DNA of 64,000 nt from Fen-549 sp050011315 (GTDB lineage: Bacteria > Actinomycetota > Thermoleophilia > Gaiellales > Gaiellaceae), in assembly GCA_050011315.1 (NCBI GenBank), contig JBEKJI010000007.1, positions 1-64,000 on the forward strand, given 5' to 3'. Of the stretch, positions 25,762 through 34,348 are shown one piece after another (position 1 is the first letter of the stretch; every line of letters begins with the position of its first letter). Both the position numbers and the translations under genes were made by a program. The notes below the pieces were generated by a model that was given only the letters and a program-made list of their open reading frames with translations, was not told the origin of the DNA and searched no databases.

Positions 25762-26415
25762 CTATCCTGTTCCGGCCCGGAAGGTGATGCCGTCGAACTT
25801 GGCCATGATTGCACCGCTGTAGCTGCTATACGGTTCGTATACGTTCCCGGTCGCACCAACGCAGACAGGGACAATGCGCGGCGGGCTTTGGGTTTCGTCC
25901 ACGGATGGAAAGCACATTGACTTGGTCGGGCGATAGTTCACCGGGAGGGTGAAGATCACGGGTTGATACGGGGCGCCATAATTGGTGACCCATCCCTTCA
26001 GATGCACGATCCCGAAGGGATCTTCGTAGAAAGCCGCGGTTGCAGCGGAACCCGGGCTTTGGTTACTCCAGCTCGTTCCGAAAACCGGCTCTCCAGTCGC
26101 GCCAACCTCGTGCCAGGCCTCGACCGTGACCAGCGGCCCGGCAGGCCCCTGGTCGCCCTTCGCTCCCTGAGCGCCGACCGATCCCTGGTCGCCCTTCGCT
26201 CCCTGAGCGCCGACCGATCCCTGGTCGCCCTTCGCTCCCTGAGCGCCTCTCGGTCCCTTGGCGCCTTTGAGCTGTTTGAGCACGCTCGGCTTGATCTGCT
26301 TGGTCGAGGTGATCAGATAGTGGTGCGCGGCCACGGCGCTGCTACCCATTGCAAAGAAGAGGGCAAGGAGCGCTACCGCCATGGACGGGGACGGCCACCG
26401 AAATCTACGTCGCAT
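25762..26415 (-). CDS. Secreted collagen-like protein
   Basis: 217 aa. An N-terminal signal segment (SPSMAVALLALFFAMGSSAVAA) is followed by a basic linker (KQIKPSVLKQLKG). A collagen-like tract of about 11 Gly-X-Y triplets repeats GAQGAKGDQGSV three times (about residues 50-91). A ~125-residue beta-rich C-terminal head ends FDGITFRAGTG. Collagen stalk plus head suggests a trimeric surface or exported protein. The 36-nt repeat unit in the DNA is nearly exact and can expand or contract. Decayed duplicates of its 3' end lie at 24052. Confidence 0.85.
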   Translation of the reverse strand: MRRRFRWPSPSMAVALLALFFAMGSSAVAAHHYLITSTKQIKPSVLKQLKGAKGPRGAQGAKGDQGSVGAQGAKGDQGSVGAQGAKGDQGPAGPLVTVEAWHEVGATGEPVFGTSWSNQSPGSAATAAFYEDPFGIVHLKGWVTNYGAPYQPVIFTLPVNYRPTKSMCFPSVDETQSPPRIVPVCVGATGNVYEPYSSYSGAIMAKFDGITFRAGTG

Positions 26416-26574
26416 GAGTCTCTCTCTTTCTCGGATGACGCCGATCCGGTTGTGGCGGAGATGGTGCCTCCAGCATCGCTCGCACGACTAGGCGTGTCAA
26501 CGCGCAGCGATTCGTTGGATCAACGCGTCAACCACAGGCCCCGAAATGCGGCCGGCCGATTGGCTGCCGCAGAA

Positions 26575-26833
26575 GCAGAGGTGTTAACTGTCGATGCGCA
26601 GACGACTGCCGGCGCCTTCTTCTCCACGGCCTTCGAGATGGCCATCGTCATGCCGCGATTCTTGAACGAGCAGGTCGGGTTGAGCCCCTCGAACTTGAGC
26701 CGGACGCGCGCGCCGACGCGCTCGGAAAGACGGAGAGCCTCGATCAGCGGCGTACCGCCCTCGAGCATGGGCACGACTGGTGTTTACTCGCTCAGCGGTA
26801 GGTTGCGCCAGTACTCCCCGATGACGCCACGTC
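26575..26833 (-). pseudogene. Broken internal copy of thrC
   Basis: Codes for a stretch matching thrC residues ~27-115 (MLEGGTPLIEA, FEGLNPTCSF, MAISKAVEKKAPAV) at high identity. The PLP-lysine motif reads SFKNRG instead of SFKDRG, the glycine of the STGNTS loop is changed (STVNTS), and both ends are lost. Not functional. Confidence 0.85.
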
Positions 26834-26867
26834 CTAAAGCCGATTCCGTCTGATGTGGATGCTCTGC

Positions 26868-28283
26868 CTAAAGAGCTTCCAGGTCGGGGGAGCCAGTGCT
26901 GACCGCCTTACCTGTCCCGACGGCAGTGTCGGCAGGATGTCGAACATCGGCGAAGATCCGAGCTATCCGCCGGGCGACGAGAGCGACGCCTAGAGCCGCA
27001 AACGGCACGAGCACGAGTTCGTTCCGGAGGTCTCTCGCTTGAGGGAAGATCGCTATGTACGCCACCGCGGCGACTGCGGATGCTCGAAGGAAGATGGCCG
27101 CCGTGTCCGCCCGAGGCCACGTGGCCAGGAGAGCCGCTCCGCCGAAGAGGATGAGAACGACGGGAAGTCGCTGCCCGAGGAACGGTGAGTCGCCGATCCC
27201 GGTGGATGCGGCCACAAGAGCCACAGACCCGAGCGCCGCCGCCACTGTCGTCCGCAGGAAGCTTCGCTGTGCAATCGCTGCGGGCTTGAAGAGCGTTGCT
27301 GCCGCCAGCGCCGCCAGGATGGCCGCCATGATGATCCCACCCTCGGCCATTGTCCTCCAGTACTCCCCGATCATCGCGTCGAGATTTGGCCAAAACCGTC
27401 TCAGGATGAACCCCCACCCGTCTTCTGAGGGAATCTTGTTGCCGCTGAACCCGTAGGCCAGTGTGCGCTGAATCGGCACACCGAAAGCGATCACCGCGGG
27501 CAGCATCGAGACCACACCCGAAATCGCGAGAGCGCTCGAAGTCCGGTCGCGGCGCAATAACGCCGATATCACCGCAGCCGCGACCACGATCACCACGGCG
27601 TCCCTCGTCACCGACAGTAGTGCAACGGAACCGATCCACACTGGCAACCAGCGTCTGCCGCGATCGAAGACCAAGAGCCCTGCAATCATCGCCGCGGCCG
27701 TGAGGGCCACTCCCCAACTATCCGTCAACGGATACAGCGACCAGTCACGCAGTGGCTGCAGGAGCACGAAGAGCGAGGCCACAGCGAGGCTCACCGCGGC
27801 GCCGAAGCGAAAGCGAAGAAGAGCGTACAACAGGAGCCCGGTAACGAAGTACCCGAGCATCGAGACGACCGAGAGACTCCGATCTCCGAACGCGGGGTAC
27901 ACGGCGGCCGCAAGAGCGGGGACGAACTGTCGCCGCTCGTAGAACTGGCTCGAGTACGAGATCCAGCGCCGATCGTTGGTCGGTGATCGCGTCGATTCGG
28001 CGATCGCGTTCGACCGACGAAACTCGACACCCAACTTTCCGAAAAACACCTGATCCACCGCAGCGCTCGAGGAGACACCACGCAGCTCAAGAACTCTCGC
28101 CTCGTAGAACATGCTGTCCGGCGACCAACGCGGAGGCTCCGACCAGTAACTCACCGTCGCTGCCGCGCAAAGCGCAACCACGACCACAGGCGCGAGACGA
28201 CGTAACAGGCCAGGCGCCGATCCTCGTTTTCGACCGCCGCCCGCACCGTCTGCTCCGAGGCGTTCGGACGGCGCATTTCTCAT
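26868..28283 (-). CDS. Polytopic membrane protein, possible GT-C glycosyltransferase
   Basis: 471 aa from the ATG at 28283, with about ten to eleven hydrophobic segments. After the first helix a large extracytoplasmic loop begins WSPDSMFYEARVLEL and holds several Arg and Tyr. The acidic residue after TM1 and the helix layout resemble GT-C transferases (GT39/GT83 type) that use polyprenyl-linked sugars. No diagnostic motif is certain. The 3' end lies 34 bp from the thrC relic. Upstream in-frame codons to 28439 run into a repeat, so I prefer the later start. Confidence 0.65.
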   Translation of the reverse strand: MRNAPSERLGADGAGGGRKRGSAPGLLRRLAPVVVVALCAAATVSYWSEPPRWSPDSMFYEARVLELRGVSSSAAVDQVFFGKLGVEFRRSNAIAESTRSPTNDRRWISYSSQFYERRQFVPALAAAVYPAFGDRSLSVVSMLGYFVTGLLLYALLRFRFGAAVSLAVASLFVLLQPLRDWSLYPLTDSWGVALTAAAMIAGLLVFDRGRRWLPVWIGSVALLSVTRDAVVIVVAAAVISALLRRDRTSSALAISGVVSMLPAVIAFGVPIQRTLAYGFSGNKIPSEDGWGFILRRFWPNLDAMIGEYWRTMAEGGIIMAAILAALAAATLFKPAAIAQRSFLRTTVAAALGSVALVAASTGIGDSPFLGQRLPVVLILFGGAALLATWPRADTAAIFLRASAVAAVAYIAIFPQARDLRNELVLVPFAALGVALVARRIARIFADVRHPADTAVGTGKAVSTGSPDLEAL

Positions 28284-28399
28284 GCGGATGCTGTCGGCAA
28301 ACGGGACATACGACTTGATCGACCTCACTGCAGTGTCGCTATACGGCCCCTTAGAGCGAAGTGGGTCAGCAACGGGTGCTTCTCGCGTCTCTGGCGGGT

Positions 28400-28467
28400 C
28401 GCTGGCGGTGCGCGGCCGGAGAGCACAGTGTGAACACACGGGCTCGGAGAGGATCGTGCCGCCAGCG
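28400..28467. repeat. Dispersed hairpin element B, copy 1
   Basis: Bounded by inverted arms CGCTGGCGG and CCGCCAGCG. The second half (GGAGAGGATCGTGCCGCCAGC) is identical to 37934-38000. It lies between the membrane protein gene and tRNA-Ala. Confidence 0.6.
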
Positions 28468-28532
28468 GCGTCAGGCGGCTCCGGGAGGCCGGACTCCCCG
28501 GCCGCACGGAACCGCCGGCCGAGAACGCGAGA

Positions 28533-28605
28533 TGGAGCTAGGCGGATTCGAACCGCCGACCTCCTGGGTGCGATCCAGGCGCTCTCCCAACTGAGCTATA
28601 GCCCC
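28533..28605 (-). tRNA. tRNA-Ala(CGC)
   Basis: A 73-nt cloverleaf. Acceptor GGGGCTA pairs with TAGCTCC, including the G3-U70 pair that marks alanine tRNAs. Anticodon loop ATCGCAC gives CGC. T-loop GGTTCGAATCC. No encoded CCA. Confidence 0.96.
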
Positions 28606-28711
28606 GCGCGGCCACACAGTCTAGCGCCGCTAAACAGTTCTCTCCGCGCCCTACTCCCCCATCCCAGTCCCTGCGAGGATTGGCAAACTGCGGCCCAGCT
28701 AGGCTCTTCTC

Positions 28712-29368
28712 ATGAGGAATGCGGTCGAGAACGCACCGCCTACGGCCGCGGCGATGGAGGCCGGCGAGCGCGCGCAGCTCGAGCGCCGGGTACGCGTGCT
28801 GGCCTGGGGTGGGAACGCCTGGCACGTGATCGAGTTCGGCGTCGCCCTCGGAGCGGGCATCGTCGCGGGATCCATCGCTTTGATCGGGTTCGGCTTCGAC
28901 AGCCTGATCGAAGCGTTCTCCGGGCTCGTGATCGTATGGTTGTTTTCCGGTGCCGAAGGAAACCGAGGCCTTTCGGAACGCGGCGCGCAGCGGTTGATCG
29001 CCGCCACGTATTTCGTGCTCTTCGCCTACATCGTCGTCGAGTCGATCCGAGATCTCGCCGGCGGGCACCATCCCGCGACGAGCTGGGTTGGAATCGGCCT
29101 CGCCGCGTTCACCGCACCGACGATGCCGTTGCTTGCGACGGCCAAGCGCCGAATCGGCCGCAGGCTCGCCTCGGTCGCGACGGTCAGCGAGGCCGAGCAG
29201 AATCAAATCTGCGCGTACCTCTCGGTAGCGTTGCTCGTCGGGCTCTTGCTGAACACGCTCGCCGGCTGGTGGTGGGCCGATCCCGTCGCTGCGCTCGTGA
29301 TCGCCGCCGTCGCCCTCGACGAGGGTGTCGAAGGCTGGCGCGGCGAGACCTCAAAGACTTGCTGCTAG
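28712..29368 (+). CDS. Cation diffusion facilitator-like membrane protein without C-terminal domain
   Basis: A 218-aa protein with five to six helices resembling the transmembrane half of CDF (ZitB/FieF) exporters: GFGFDSLIEAFSG aligns with the TM2 metal motif (normally HxxxD) and ADPVAALVIAAVAL with TM6. The TM5 metal motif is not typical (EAEQNQICAYLS has no HxxxD), and the cytoplasmic C-terminal metallochaperone-like domain is missing. The transported ion, if any, is unclear. It belongs to a known group of short, divergent CDF-like proteins. GTG/ATG choice: ATG at 28712. Confidence 0.75.
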   Translation: MRNAVENAPPTAAAMEAGERAQLERRVRVLAWGGNAWHVIEFGVALGAGIVAGSIALIGFGFDSLIEAFSGLVIVWLFSGAEGNRGLSERGAQRLIAATYFVLFAYIVVESIRDLAGGHHPATSWVGIGLAAFTAPTMPLLATAKRRIGRRLASVATVSEAEQNQICAYLSVALLVGLLLNTLAGWWWADPVAALVIAAVALDEGVEGWRGETSKTCC

Positions 29369-29396
29369 AAGGCCATCGGGGGAGGGCCGTGACCGA

Positions 29397-30398
29397 TCAG
29401 CGAGCCCCGGAGGATTCCCGCACGATCAGCTCAACCGGGATCACGAGCTCGATCGGACTCGCGGACGGGTCGACGATCATGCGCAACACGCCTTCGGCCG
29501 CCGCGATTCCCTGGGCGGGGGCGTCCTGCCGCACTGTGGTGAGTCTCGGCGAGACGCGAGTCGCATAGGGAACGTCGTCGAAGCCGACGATGGCGATGTC
29601 GTCGGGAACGCTGAGGCCGGCCTTCTCGATCGCAGACATGGCGCCGATCGCCATCACGTCGGTGGCCGCGAAGACGGCGTCGGGCCGTTCCTCGAGCGCC
29701 AGCAGCTTCTCCATCGCCGTGACGCCGTCGTGGAGAAAGAAGTCAGCCCCGGCCAGGTAATCCTTGCGCGAAGCAAGACCAACCTCCTCGAGACCGATGC
29801 GGTAGCCGAGCAAGCGCTCTCCCCCGACGGCATGAGAGAGCGGAGCGTGAATGGTCGCAATCCGGCGCCGGCCGGCCGCGTAGAGGTGACGAACGGCCTC
29901 GACGGCTCCGCCGACGTTGTCCGCCGAGACGTGGCCGAGACGGGGAGCGAGCCCGACATCGTCCACGCCCACGCAGGGAATCTCCGCCTCGAGCAGCCTG
30001 GAGACCCTGTCGTCGTCGGTGGTGAAGCCGTGCAGGATCACGCCGCTCACGCCGCTGTCTCGGCAGCGCCGGAGGTAAGCGTCGGGATCGCGGTCGATGG
30101 TGGTGAAGAGGAGCAGATCGCAGCCGCTCGCGCGCAGGCGCGACTTGATCCCCTCGAGCAGGCCGAGGAAGATCGGGTGCGGGCTGTTCGAGTACTCCCA
30201 GGTGATCGTCGCCACACCGATCACAAGCGGTTTCGCCGCGGCCGCCAGGGCCTTCTCCTCGGCGAGCGCGTCGGCGCGAGCATGGAAGAGCTCGCGCTCC
30301 CGCGTTTCCTCCTCGATCGCGGCGAGAATCTGGATTGCCGAGCGATCCATTCTTTGGGAATCGACCGTCGCTGGAGGCTGTTGAGTGAAGACCGGCAC
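29397..30398 (-). CDS. LacI-type sugar-sensing domain protein lacking the DNA-binding domain
   Basis: 333 aa. Residues ~58-330 are a complete periplasmic-binding-like LacI sensor (VIGVATITWEYSN, GVSGVILHGF, ERPDAVFAATDVMAIGAMSA, IAIVGFDDVPYATRVSPRLTTV). The N terminus, where a LacI helix-turn-helix should be, is a charged helix (AIQILAAIEEETRERELFHA). Only 83 nt separate its start from the next gene's stop, so no lost HTH can fit upstream. It may act as a sensor subunit or regulate through a partner. GTG at 30398 with GAAGGG upstream; ATG 30350 is an alternative. Confidence 0.85.
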   Translation of the reverse strand: MPVFTQQPPATVDSQRMDRSAIQILAAIEEETRERELFHARADALAEEKALAAAAKPLVIGVATITWEYSNSPHPIFLGLLEGIKSRLRASGCDLLLFTTIDRDPDAYLRRCRDSGVSGVILHGFTTDDDRVSRLLEAEIPCVGVDDVGLAPRLGHVSADNVGGAVEAVRHLYAAGRRRIATIHAPLSHAVGGERLLGYRIGLEEVGLASRKDYLAGADFFLHDGVTAMEKLLALEERPDAVFAATDVMAIGAMSAIEKAGLSVPDDIAIVGFDDVPYATRVSPRLTTVRQDAPAQGIAAAEGVLRMIVDPSASPIELVIPVELIVRESSGAR

Positions 30399-30481
30399 CG
30401 CAAGCCCTTCAACTCATCCTAGAACTACCTGCGATGAGAACTCCAGCCCGATATGCGGCGACAGCCCTGATCGAAACGGCG

Positions 30482-31168
30482 TCAGTGACGTCGCTCGACG
30501 CGTGAGCCGCCGACCACCTGATCACCGTAGTCGCCGAAACGCACCAGAGCCTTGAAGCCGCCGTCGTAGTCACGCGCCCAGAGCACGAGCCGGGCGCCCT
30601 GGCCGCCGACCGAGCAGCGTTCCTCGCCTTCGGGATCGAGACCGCGCCAGATGCGTACGAACGGGTTTTGCTCCCACTCCCTGGCCACGCTCGTCTCATC
30701 GGAATGCCCGGGCAGGAGGCGCGTCTCGGGCGGGAGGGTGAGTAGAACCTCCATGATCGAACGACGCAAATCGGCATAGCTCGAGCCCGAGCCGCCGACC
30801 GATCCGGCGAAGAGCGTGTCGCCACTGAAGCAGAAGCTGCCGTCGACGAGGAAGGAGAGCGAATCGTTGCTGTGCCCCGGCGTGGGCAAGACCTCGATCG
30901 TGAGTCCTCCGGTTTGGAACGGATCGCGCGGCCGCTCGACCGTCTCGAGGCCGAAGCGGCGCCTGAGTGTCTCGTTGCCCGCGGTGTGATCGCCGTGCCC
31001 GTGCGTGACCAGTAGGTGGGTGACGGTCAGCTCCCGCTCCTCGATCGACCGCAGCAGAGGCTCGAGCGGGGCGCCGCTGTCGACGAACACGCCCGTTCCG
31101 CCGGGGCGGTCGGCAACCAGGTAGGCATTCGAGAGCCAGCCCGGATGCATGCTCCGCTCGACGATCAC
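30482..31168 (-). CDS. Metallo-beta-lactamase-fold hydrolase (glyoxalase II-like)
   Basis: 228 aa. The dinuclear metal motif is THGHGDHTAG, the next ligand His is in LPTPGHSNDSLSF, the bridging Asp in FSGDTLF, and the last His in LLPGHSDET. This is the layout of glyoxalase II/hydroxyacylglutathione hydrolase relatives. The C-terminal ~50 residues form an extra beta part (RIWRGLDPEGEERC...) that could be a small regulatory or binding module. Substrate unknown. Lies upstream of the LacI-like gene on the same strand. Confidence 0.88.
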   Translation of the reverse strand: MIVERSMHPGWLSNAYLVADRPGGTGVFVDSGAPLEPLLRSIEERELTVTHLLVTHGHGDHTAGNETLRRRFGLETVERPRDPFQTGGLTIEVLPTPGHSNDSLSFLVDGSFCFSGDTLFAGSVGGSGSSYADLRRSIMEVLLTLPPETRLLPGHSDETSVAREWEQNPFVRIWRGLDPEGEERCSVGGQGARLVLWARDYDGGFKALVRFGDYGDQVVGGSRVERRH

Positions 31169-31257
31169 GTCCTCAGTCCCCCGTCAGGTGATGCTTCCGA
31201 GATTCTGGGTCGCTAGCACCAAGCGATGCAAGGGAGCTCGTCTGGGGACGGAGGGGC

Positions 31258-31475
31258 GCCGGATGAGTGCGAGATCGTGGTTCGAGGCTAGGACGCAGGG
31301 CGCATTCGTATCGGTCAGAGATACGGATGCGCTCGAGGACAACGTCCTCGTGCCGCGAGATCGTGCTCAGCCGGCGTTTCTCTGTTTCTGGCCGAGCTCC
31401 GAAGCAGGGAGTGTTCATACCTGAATGGTATGGGCGCGACTGAGGACACAGCAGCGCGCCGCGTGATAGCGGGCC
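31258..31475 (+). repeat. Dispersed hairpin element A, two diverged units
   Basis: The first unit has a stem 31300-31312/31320-31332 (GCGCATTCGTATC with GATACGGATGCGC), preceded by GAGGCTAGGACGCAG and followed by GAGGACAAC as in copies 1 and 2. The second unit has TTCATACC/GGTATGGG (31414-31434), then GCGCGACTGAGGAC. The stems differ from the other copies by paired changes. This element fills the gap 31169-31522. Confidence 0.65.
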
Positions 31476-31522
31476 AGAAGCCGGAGCGCATTGCCTGACG
31501 GGGGACTAGGCTAATTGATCCA

Positions 31523-32401
31523 GTGCTCGCTGCTCTCACGCTCCCAGAGGACTTCCCCCGCCGCGTCAAGGCGATCGCCACCGATCTCGACCGAACGCTG
31601 ATCGGGGAGGACTACAACCTCCACGACCGCACCATCGCGGCGATAACGGCCGCGCGCGCGGCCGGGATCCACGTGGTGATCGTGACCGGACGCATGTTCC
31701 GCTCGGTTCGCCGCTACTGCGAACGGGCCGGCCTCGACGACCCGGTCGTCTGTTACCAGGGCGCCGTTGTCGCCGATCCCGTCAGCGGGCGCTTTCTCCG
31801 CCACGTCGCGATCACGCTCGAGCTGGCGCACGAGGCGATCGGCACGATCGAGCAGGAAGGGTTCAGTCTGAACTGCTACGTCGACGACAACCTCTACGTC
31901 TCGGTGATGACACCGGAGGCCCGTCGCTACGCCGATTTCCAGCAGATCCCGATCGAAACCGTGGGCGATCTGCTCACCTGGCTCGACAAGCCTCCGACGA
32001 AGCTCGTCGTCATCGGCGAGCCCGAGGCTCTGGACGGGCTCGGCGAGCGGCTGCGGGAGCGCTTCGCCGGGCGCCTCTACATCTCCAAATCGCTGCCCTT
32101 CTTCCTCGAGTTGGCCAGCCCGGAGGTGTCTAAGGGCTCGGGGCTCGGCTTTGTGGCCGAGCAGCTCGGTTTCAAAGCCGAGGAGACCGTCGCCTTCGGA
32201 GACGGAGAGAACGACATCGAGCTACTCGACTGGGCCGGTTACGCGGTCGCGGTCGCCAATGCCGACGTCAGGGTGCTATCCGGCGCCGATTTCGTCTGCC
32301 CGCCCGTGACCGACGAAGGGGTTGCGCAGACAATCGAGGCCATGCTGGCTTCCGGCATCGGCCCGATGGGGTCTCGACCGCTGCAGTCCTCCGCCCCGTA
32401 G
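31523..32401 (+). CDS. HAD-superfamily hydrolase, Cof/IIB type
   Basis: 292 aa. The nucleophile motif is AIATDLDRTL and motif II is VVIVTGRM. The large C2-type cap covers about residues 95-205, motif III Lys lies in VSKGSGLGFVA, and motif IV is FGDGENDIELL. Typical Cof-like sugar-phosphate or nucleotide phosphatase; substrate not predictable. It ends 10 bp before serS and may be co-transcribed with it. Confidence 0.92.
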   Translation: MLAALTLPEDFPRRVKAIATDLDRTLIGEDYNLHDRTIAAITAARAAGIHVVIVTGRMFRSVRRYCERAGLDDPVVCYQGAVVADPVSGRFLRHVAITLELAHEAIGTIEQEGFSLNCYVDDNLYVSVMTPEARRYADFQQIPIETVGDLLTWLDKPPTKLVVIGEPEALDGLGERLRERFAGRLYISKSLPFFLELASPEVSKGSGLGFVAEQLGFKAEETVAFGDGENDIELLDWAGYAVAVANADVRVLSGADFVCPPVTDEGVAQTIEAMLASGIGPMGSRPLQSSAP

Positions 32402-32411
32402 ACTTGCGGCC

Positions 32412-33629
32412 GTGATCGACCTCAAAGCAGCTCGCTCCGATCCCGGCGGCTTTCGCGCTGCGCTTTCACGTAAGGGCGGCGTCGAAGCCTTCGACCAGTT
32501 GATCGAAGCCGACCGGCGCTGGCTCGAGCTGGTACCGCAGGTGGACGAGCTGCGCAGCCTGACGAAGCCCAAGGGAAAGCCCACTCCCGAGGAGCTCGAG
32601 CAGTTGAAGCAGGCGAAGGCGAAGCTGCAGCGCCTGGAGGAGGAGCTGGCGGATGCCGAAGCCACGCGCGAGGCGGCCCTGGCGCTGGTTCCGAACCCTC
32701 CCCACCCCGATGTCCCCGACGGAGACAGCGACGAGGATGCCGTCGAGCTCAGGCGCGTCGGCGAGCCACGCTCGATCGCAAACCCGCGCAGCCACCTCGA
32801 GCTCGGCCGCTTCGACATGGAGCGGGCCACCCGGGTGTCCGGTGCGCGCTTCGGATACATGATCGGCGATACTGCGCTGCTCGCACTCGCGCTCTACCGC
32901 TTCGCCCTCGATCTGCTCGGCAGCAAGGGCTTCGTACCGGTGTTGCCGCCCGTGCTCGTGCGCGAAGAGGCGATGTTCGGTACAGGCTTCTTCCCGACCG
33001 ACAAGGCGAACATCTACGAGATCGGCTCGGACGGGCTCTACCTCACCGGCACCTCCGAGGTCGCGCTCGCCGGACTGCACATGAGCGAGGTGCTCGAGTC
33101 GAAGGATTTGCCGCTCCGCTACGCCGGCTACTCGACCTGCTTCCGGCGCGAGGCCGGTGCGGCCGGCAAGGAGACGCACGGCATGTTCCGCGTGCACCAG
33201 TTCGAGAAGGTCGAGATGTACGTCTACACGCGCCCGGAAGAGTCCTGGCAAGAGCACGAGCACATGGTCGCGATCGAAGAGGAGATCCTGCAGAAGCTCG
33301 GGCTCCCCTACCGCGCGGTCGATATCCCCGCCGGCGACCTCGGCGCTCCGGCAGCCAGGAAGATCGATCTTGAAGTCTGGTTCCCCGGCCAGGAGCGCTA
33401 CCGCGAGGTCACCTCCTGCTCGAACACGACCGACTACCAGGCGCGCCGGCTCAAGGTCAGATACCGGGGCGAGCGCGGCCTCGAGCCGGTGCACACGCTG
33501 AACGGGACTGCCACCGTCGGGCGCATGCTGCTCGCTCTACTCGAGAACGGCCAGCAGGAAGACGGCGGTGTCGCCGTTCCGAAGGCGCTCGTGAAATTCG
33601 GAGCGCCGGCCGAGTTCGCTCGCCAGTAG
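32412..33629 (+). CDS. serS: Seryl-tRNA synthetase
   Basis: 405-aa class II synthetase. The N-terminal antiparallel coiled coil (about residues 30-100) clamps the long arm of tRNA-Ser. The catalytic core has motif 2 CFRREAGAAGKETHGMFRVH, the TSEVAL motif, and motif 3 NGTATVGRMLLALLENGQ. GTG start at 32412 gives the standard VIDLKAARSDP. It is followed directly by a palindrome and a tRNA-Ser gene. All four tRNA-Ser genes of the window lie downstream. Confidence 0.96.
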   Translation: MIDLKAARSDPGGFRAALSRKGGVEAFDQLIEADRRWLELVPQVDELRSLTKPKGKPTPEELEQLKQAKAKLQRLEEELADAEATREAALALVPNPPHPDVPDGDSDEDAVELRRVGEPRSIANPRSHLELGRFDMERATRVSGARFGYMIGDTALLALALYRFALDLLGSKGFVPVLPPVLVREEAMFGTGFFPTDKANIYEIGSDGLYLTGTSEVALAGLHMSEVLESKDLPLRYAGYSTCFRREAGAAGKETHGMFRVHQFEKVEMYVYTRPEESWQEHEHMVAIEEEILQKLGLPYRAVDIPAGDLGAPAARKIDLEVWFPGQERYREVTSCSNTTDYQARRLKVRYRGERGLEPVHTLNGTATVGRMLLALLENGQQEDGGVAVPKALVKFGAPAEFARQ

Positions 33630-33654
33630 CCGGCGGAAATCTGGCGATTTCCAC
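33630..33654 (+). repeat. Palindrome family C, degenerate copy after serS
   Basis: CCGGCGGAAATC-TGGC-GATTTCCACC begins right at the serS stop; the outer pairs are imperfect. Could terminate serS. Confidence 0.5.
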
Positions 33655-33863
33655 CAGAGACACTCGCGGGGATCGAGTGCGAAGCACGCCGATCCGCGCG
33701 CTGCCGCCGCGATTTCGCTGTCCCATGCGCGTCCCGAACCCCGCAGAACACACGCGGTAAGCCCGCTACGCTTCTAGAACATCGAGCTGAGCGCACGGCG
33801 AAGCCGTGCTCAGCTCATACTTCGGACTCCGGCGAGAATCGTAAGATTGTCGCCGGCAATAAA

Positions 33864-33951
33864 GGCGGGGTGCCGGAGCGGTCGAACGGGGCGGTCTTGA
33901 AAACCGTTGGGGGTTCACGCCCCTCCTGGGTTCGAATCCCAGCCCCGCCGA
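33864..33951 (+). tRNA. tRNA-Ser(TGA)
   Basis: Class II tRNA with long variable arm (TGGGGGTTCACGCCCC). Acceptor GGCGGGG/CCCCGCC, anticodon loop CTTGAAA gives TGA, discriminator G. No encoded CCA. Confidence 0.96.
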
Positions 33952-33955
33952 ATAG

Positions 33956-34004
33956 CCGCCGGAAATCCGCTCCCCTGTCGGGGAGCATGACGATTTCCGG
34001 CGGC
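33956..34004 (+). repeat. Palindrome family C with inner stem, after tRNA-Ser(TGA)
   Basis: Outer arms GCCGCCGGAAATC and GATTTCCGGCGGC enclose an inner CTCCCC/GGGGAG hairpin. It lies a few bases after the tRNA and probably ends its transcript. The outer/inner design is shared with the copy at 59568. Confidence 0.7.
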
Positions 34005-34201
34005 GCGTACGCAAGCAATGGGCCACGACTGGCGTCGCGAGCCCCTCGCCGGTTCCTCGCTGCGTAGCGGGCTAACCGCGATCGGAGGCGGGGTCGCAAT
34101 GGTCGGAGACGACTATTGCAAGCCGCGGACGCGTTTCCTGTTTACCCTCGCAACCGGACGGGCAAGAGGGCGATCGAACCGTGCGAAGCGAGGAAGGGTC
34201 G

Positions 34202-34348
34202 ATGAGCGAATACGAGGACGACTTCAACCTCGGCAAGAGGACGCTCGAAGAAGATTTCCTCGAGGGAGACCGGGACGAGTCCGAATCGGAAGCGTTCGGT
34301 TACGACGAAGACGGTCTCGGGCCTGACAACTGGGACGACGAGGTCTAG
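34202..34348 (+). CDS. Small acidic protein, 48 aa
   Basis: 48 codons from ATG 34202 to TAG, with AGGAAGGG upstream: MSEYEDDFNLGKRTLEEDF ... NWDDEV. More than a third of residues are Asp or Glu; there are no cysteines. No family is recognised. The good ribosome site and strongly coding-like composition support it; short acidic proteins can be nucleic-acid mimics or chaperones, but that is speculation. Confidence 0.5.
   Translation: MSEYEDDFNLGKRTLEEDFLEGDRDESESEAFGYDEDGLGPDNWDDEV

Noticed and set aside
26150..26260. Apparent direct repeats, CRISPR-like at first sight
   Set aside because: The 36-nt units are adjacent with no spacers and encode Gly-X-Y triplets. No cas genes are present; no CRISPR array was seen in the window.
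25963..26853. Plus-strand open frame with repeated SLSADRSLVALR units
   Set aside because: This is the antisense of the collagen-like repeat tract; the repeats come from the GAQGAKGDQGSV codons of the real gene.
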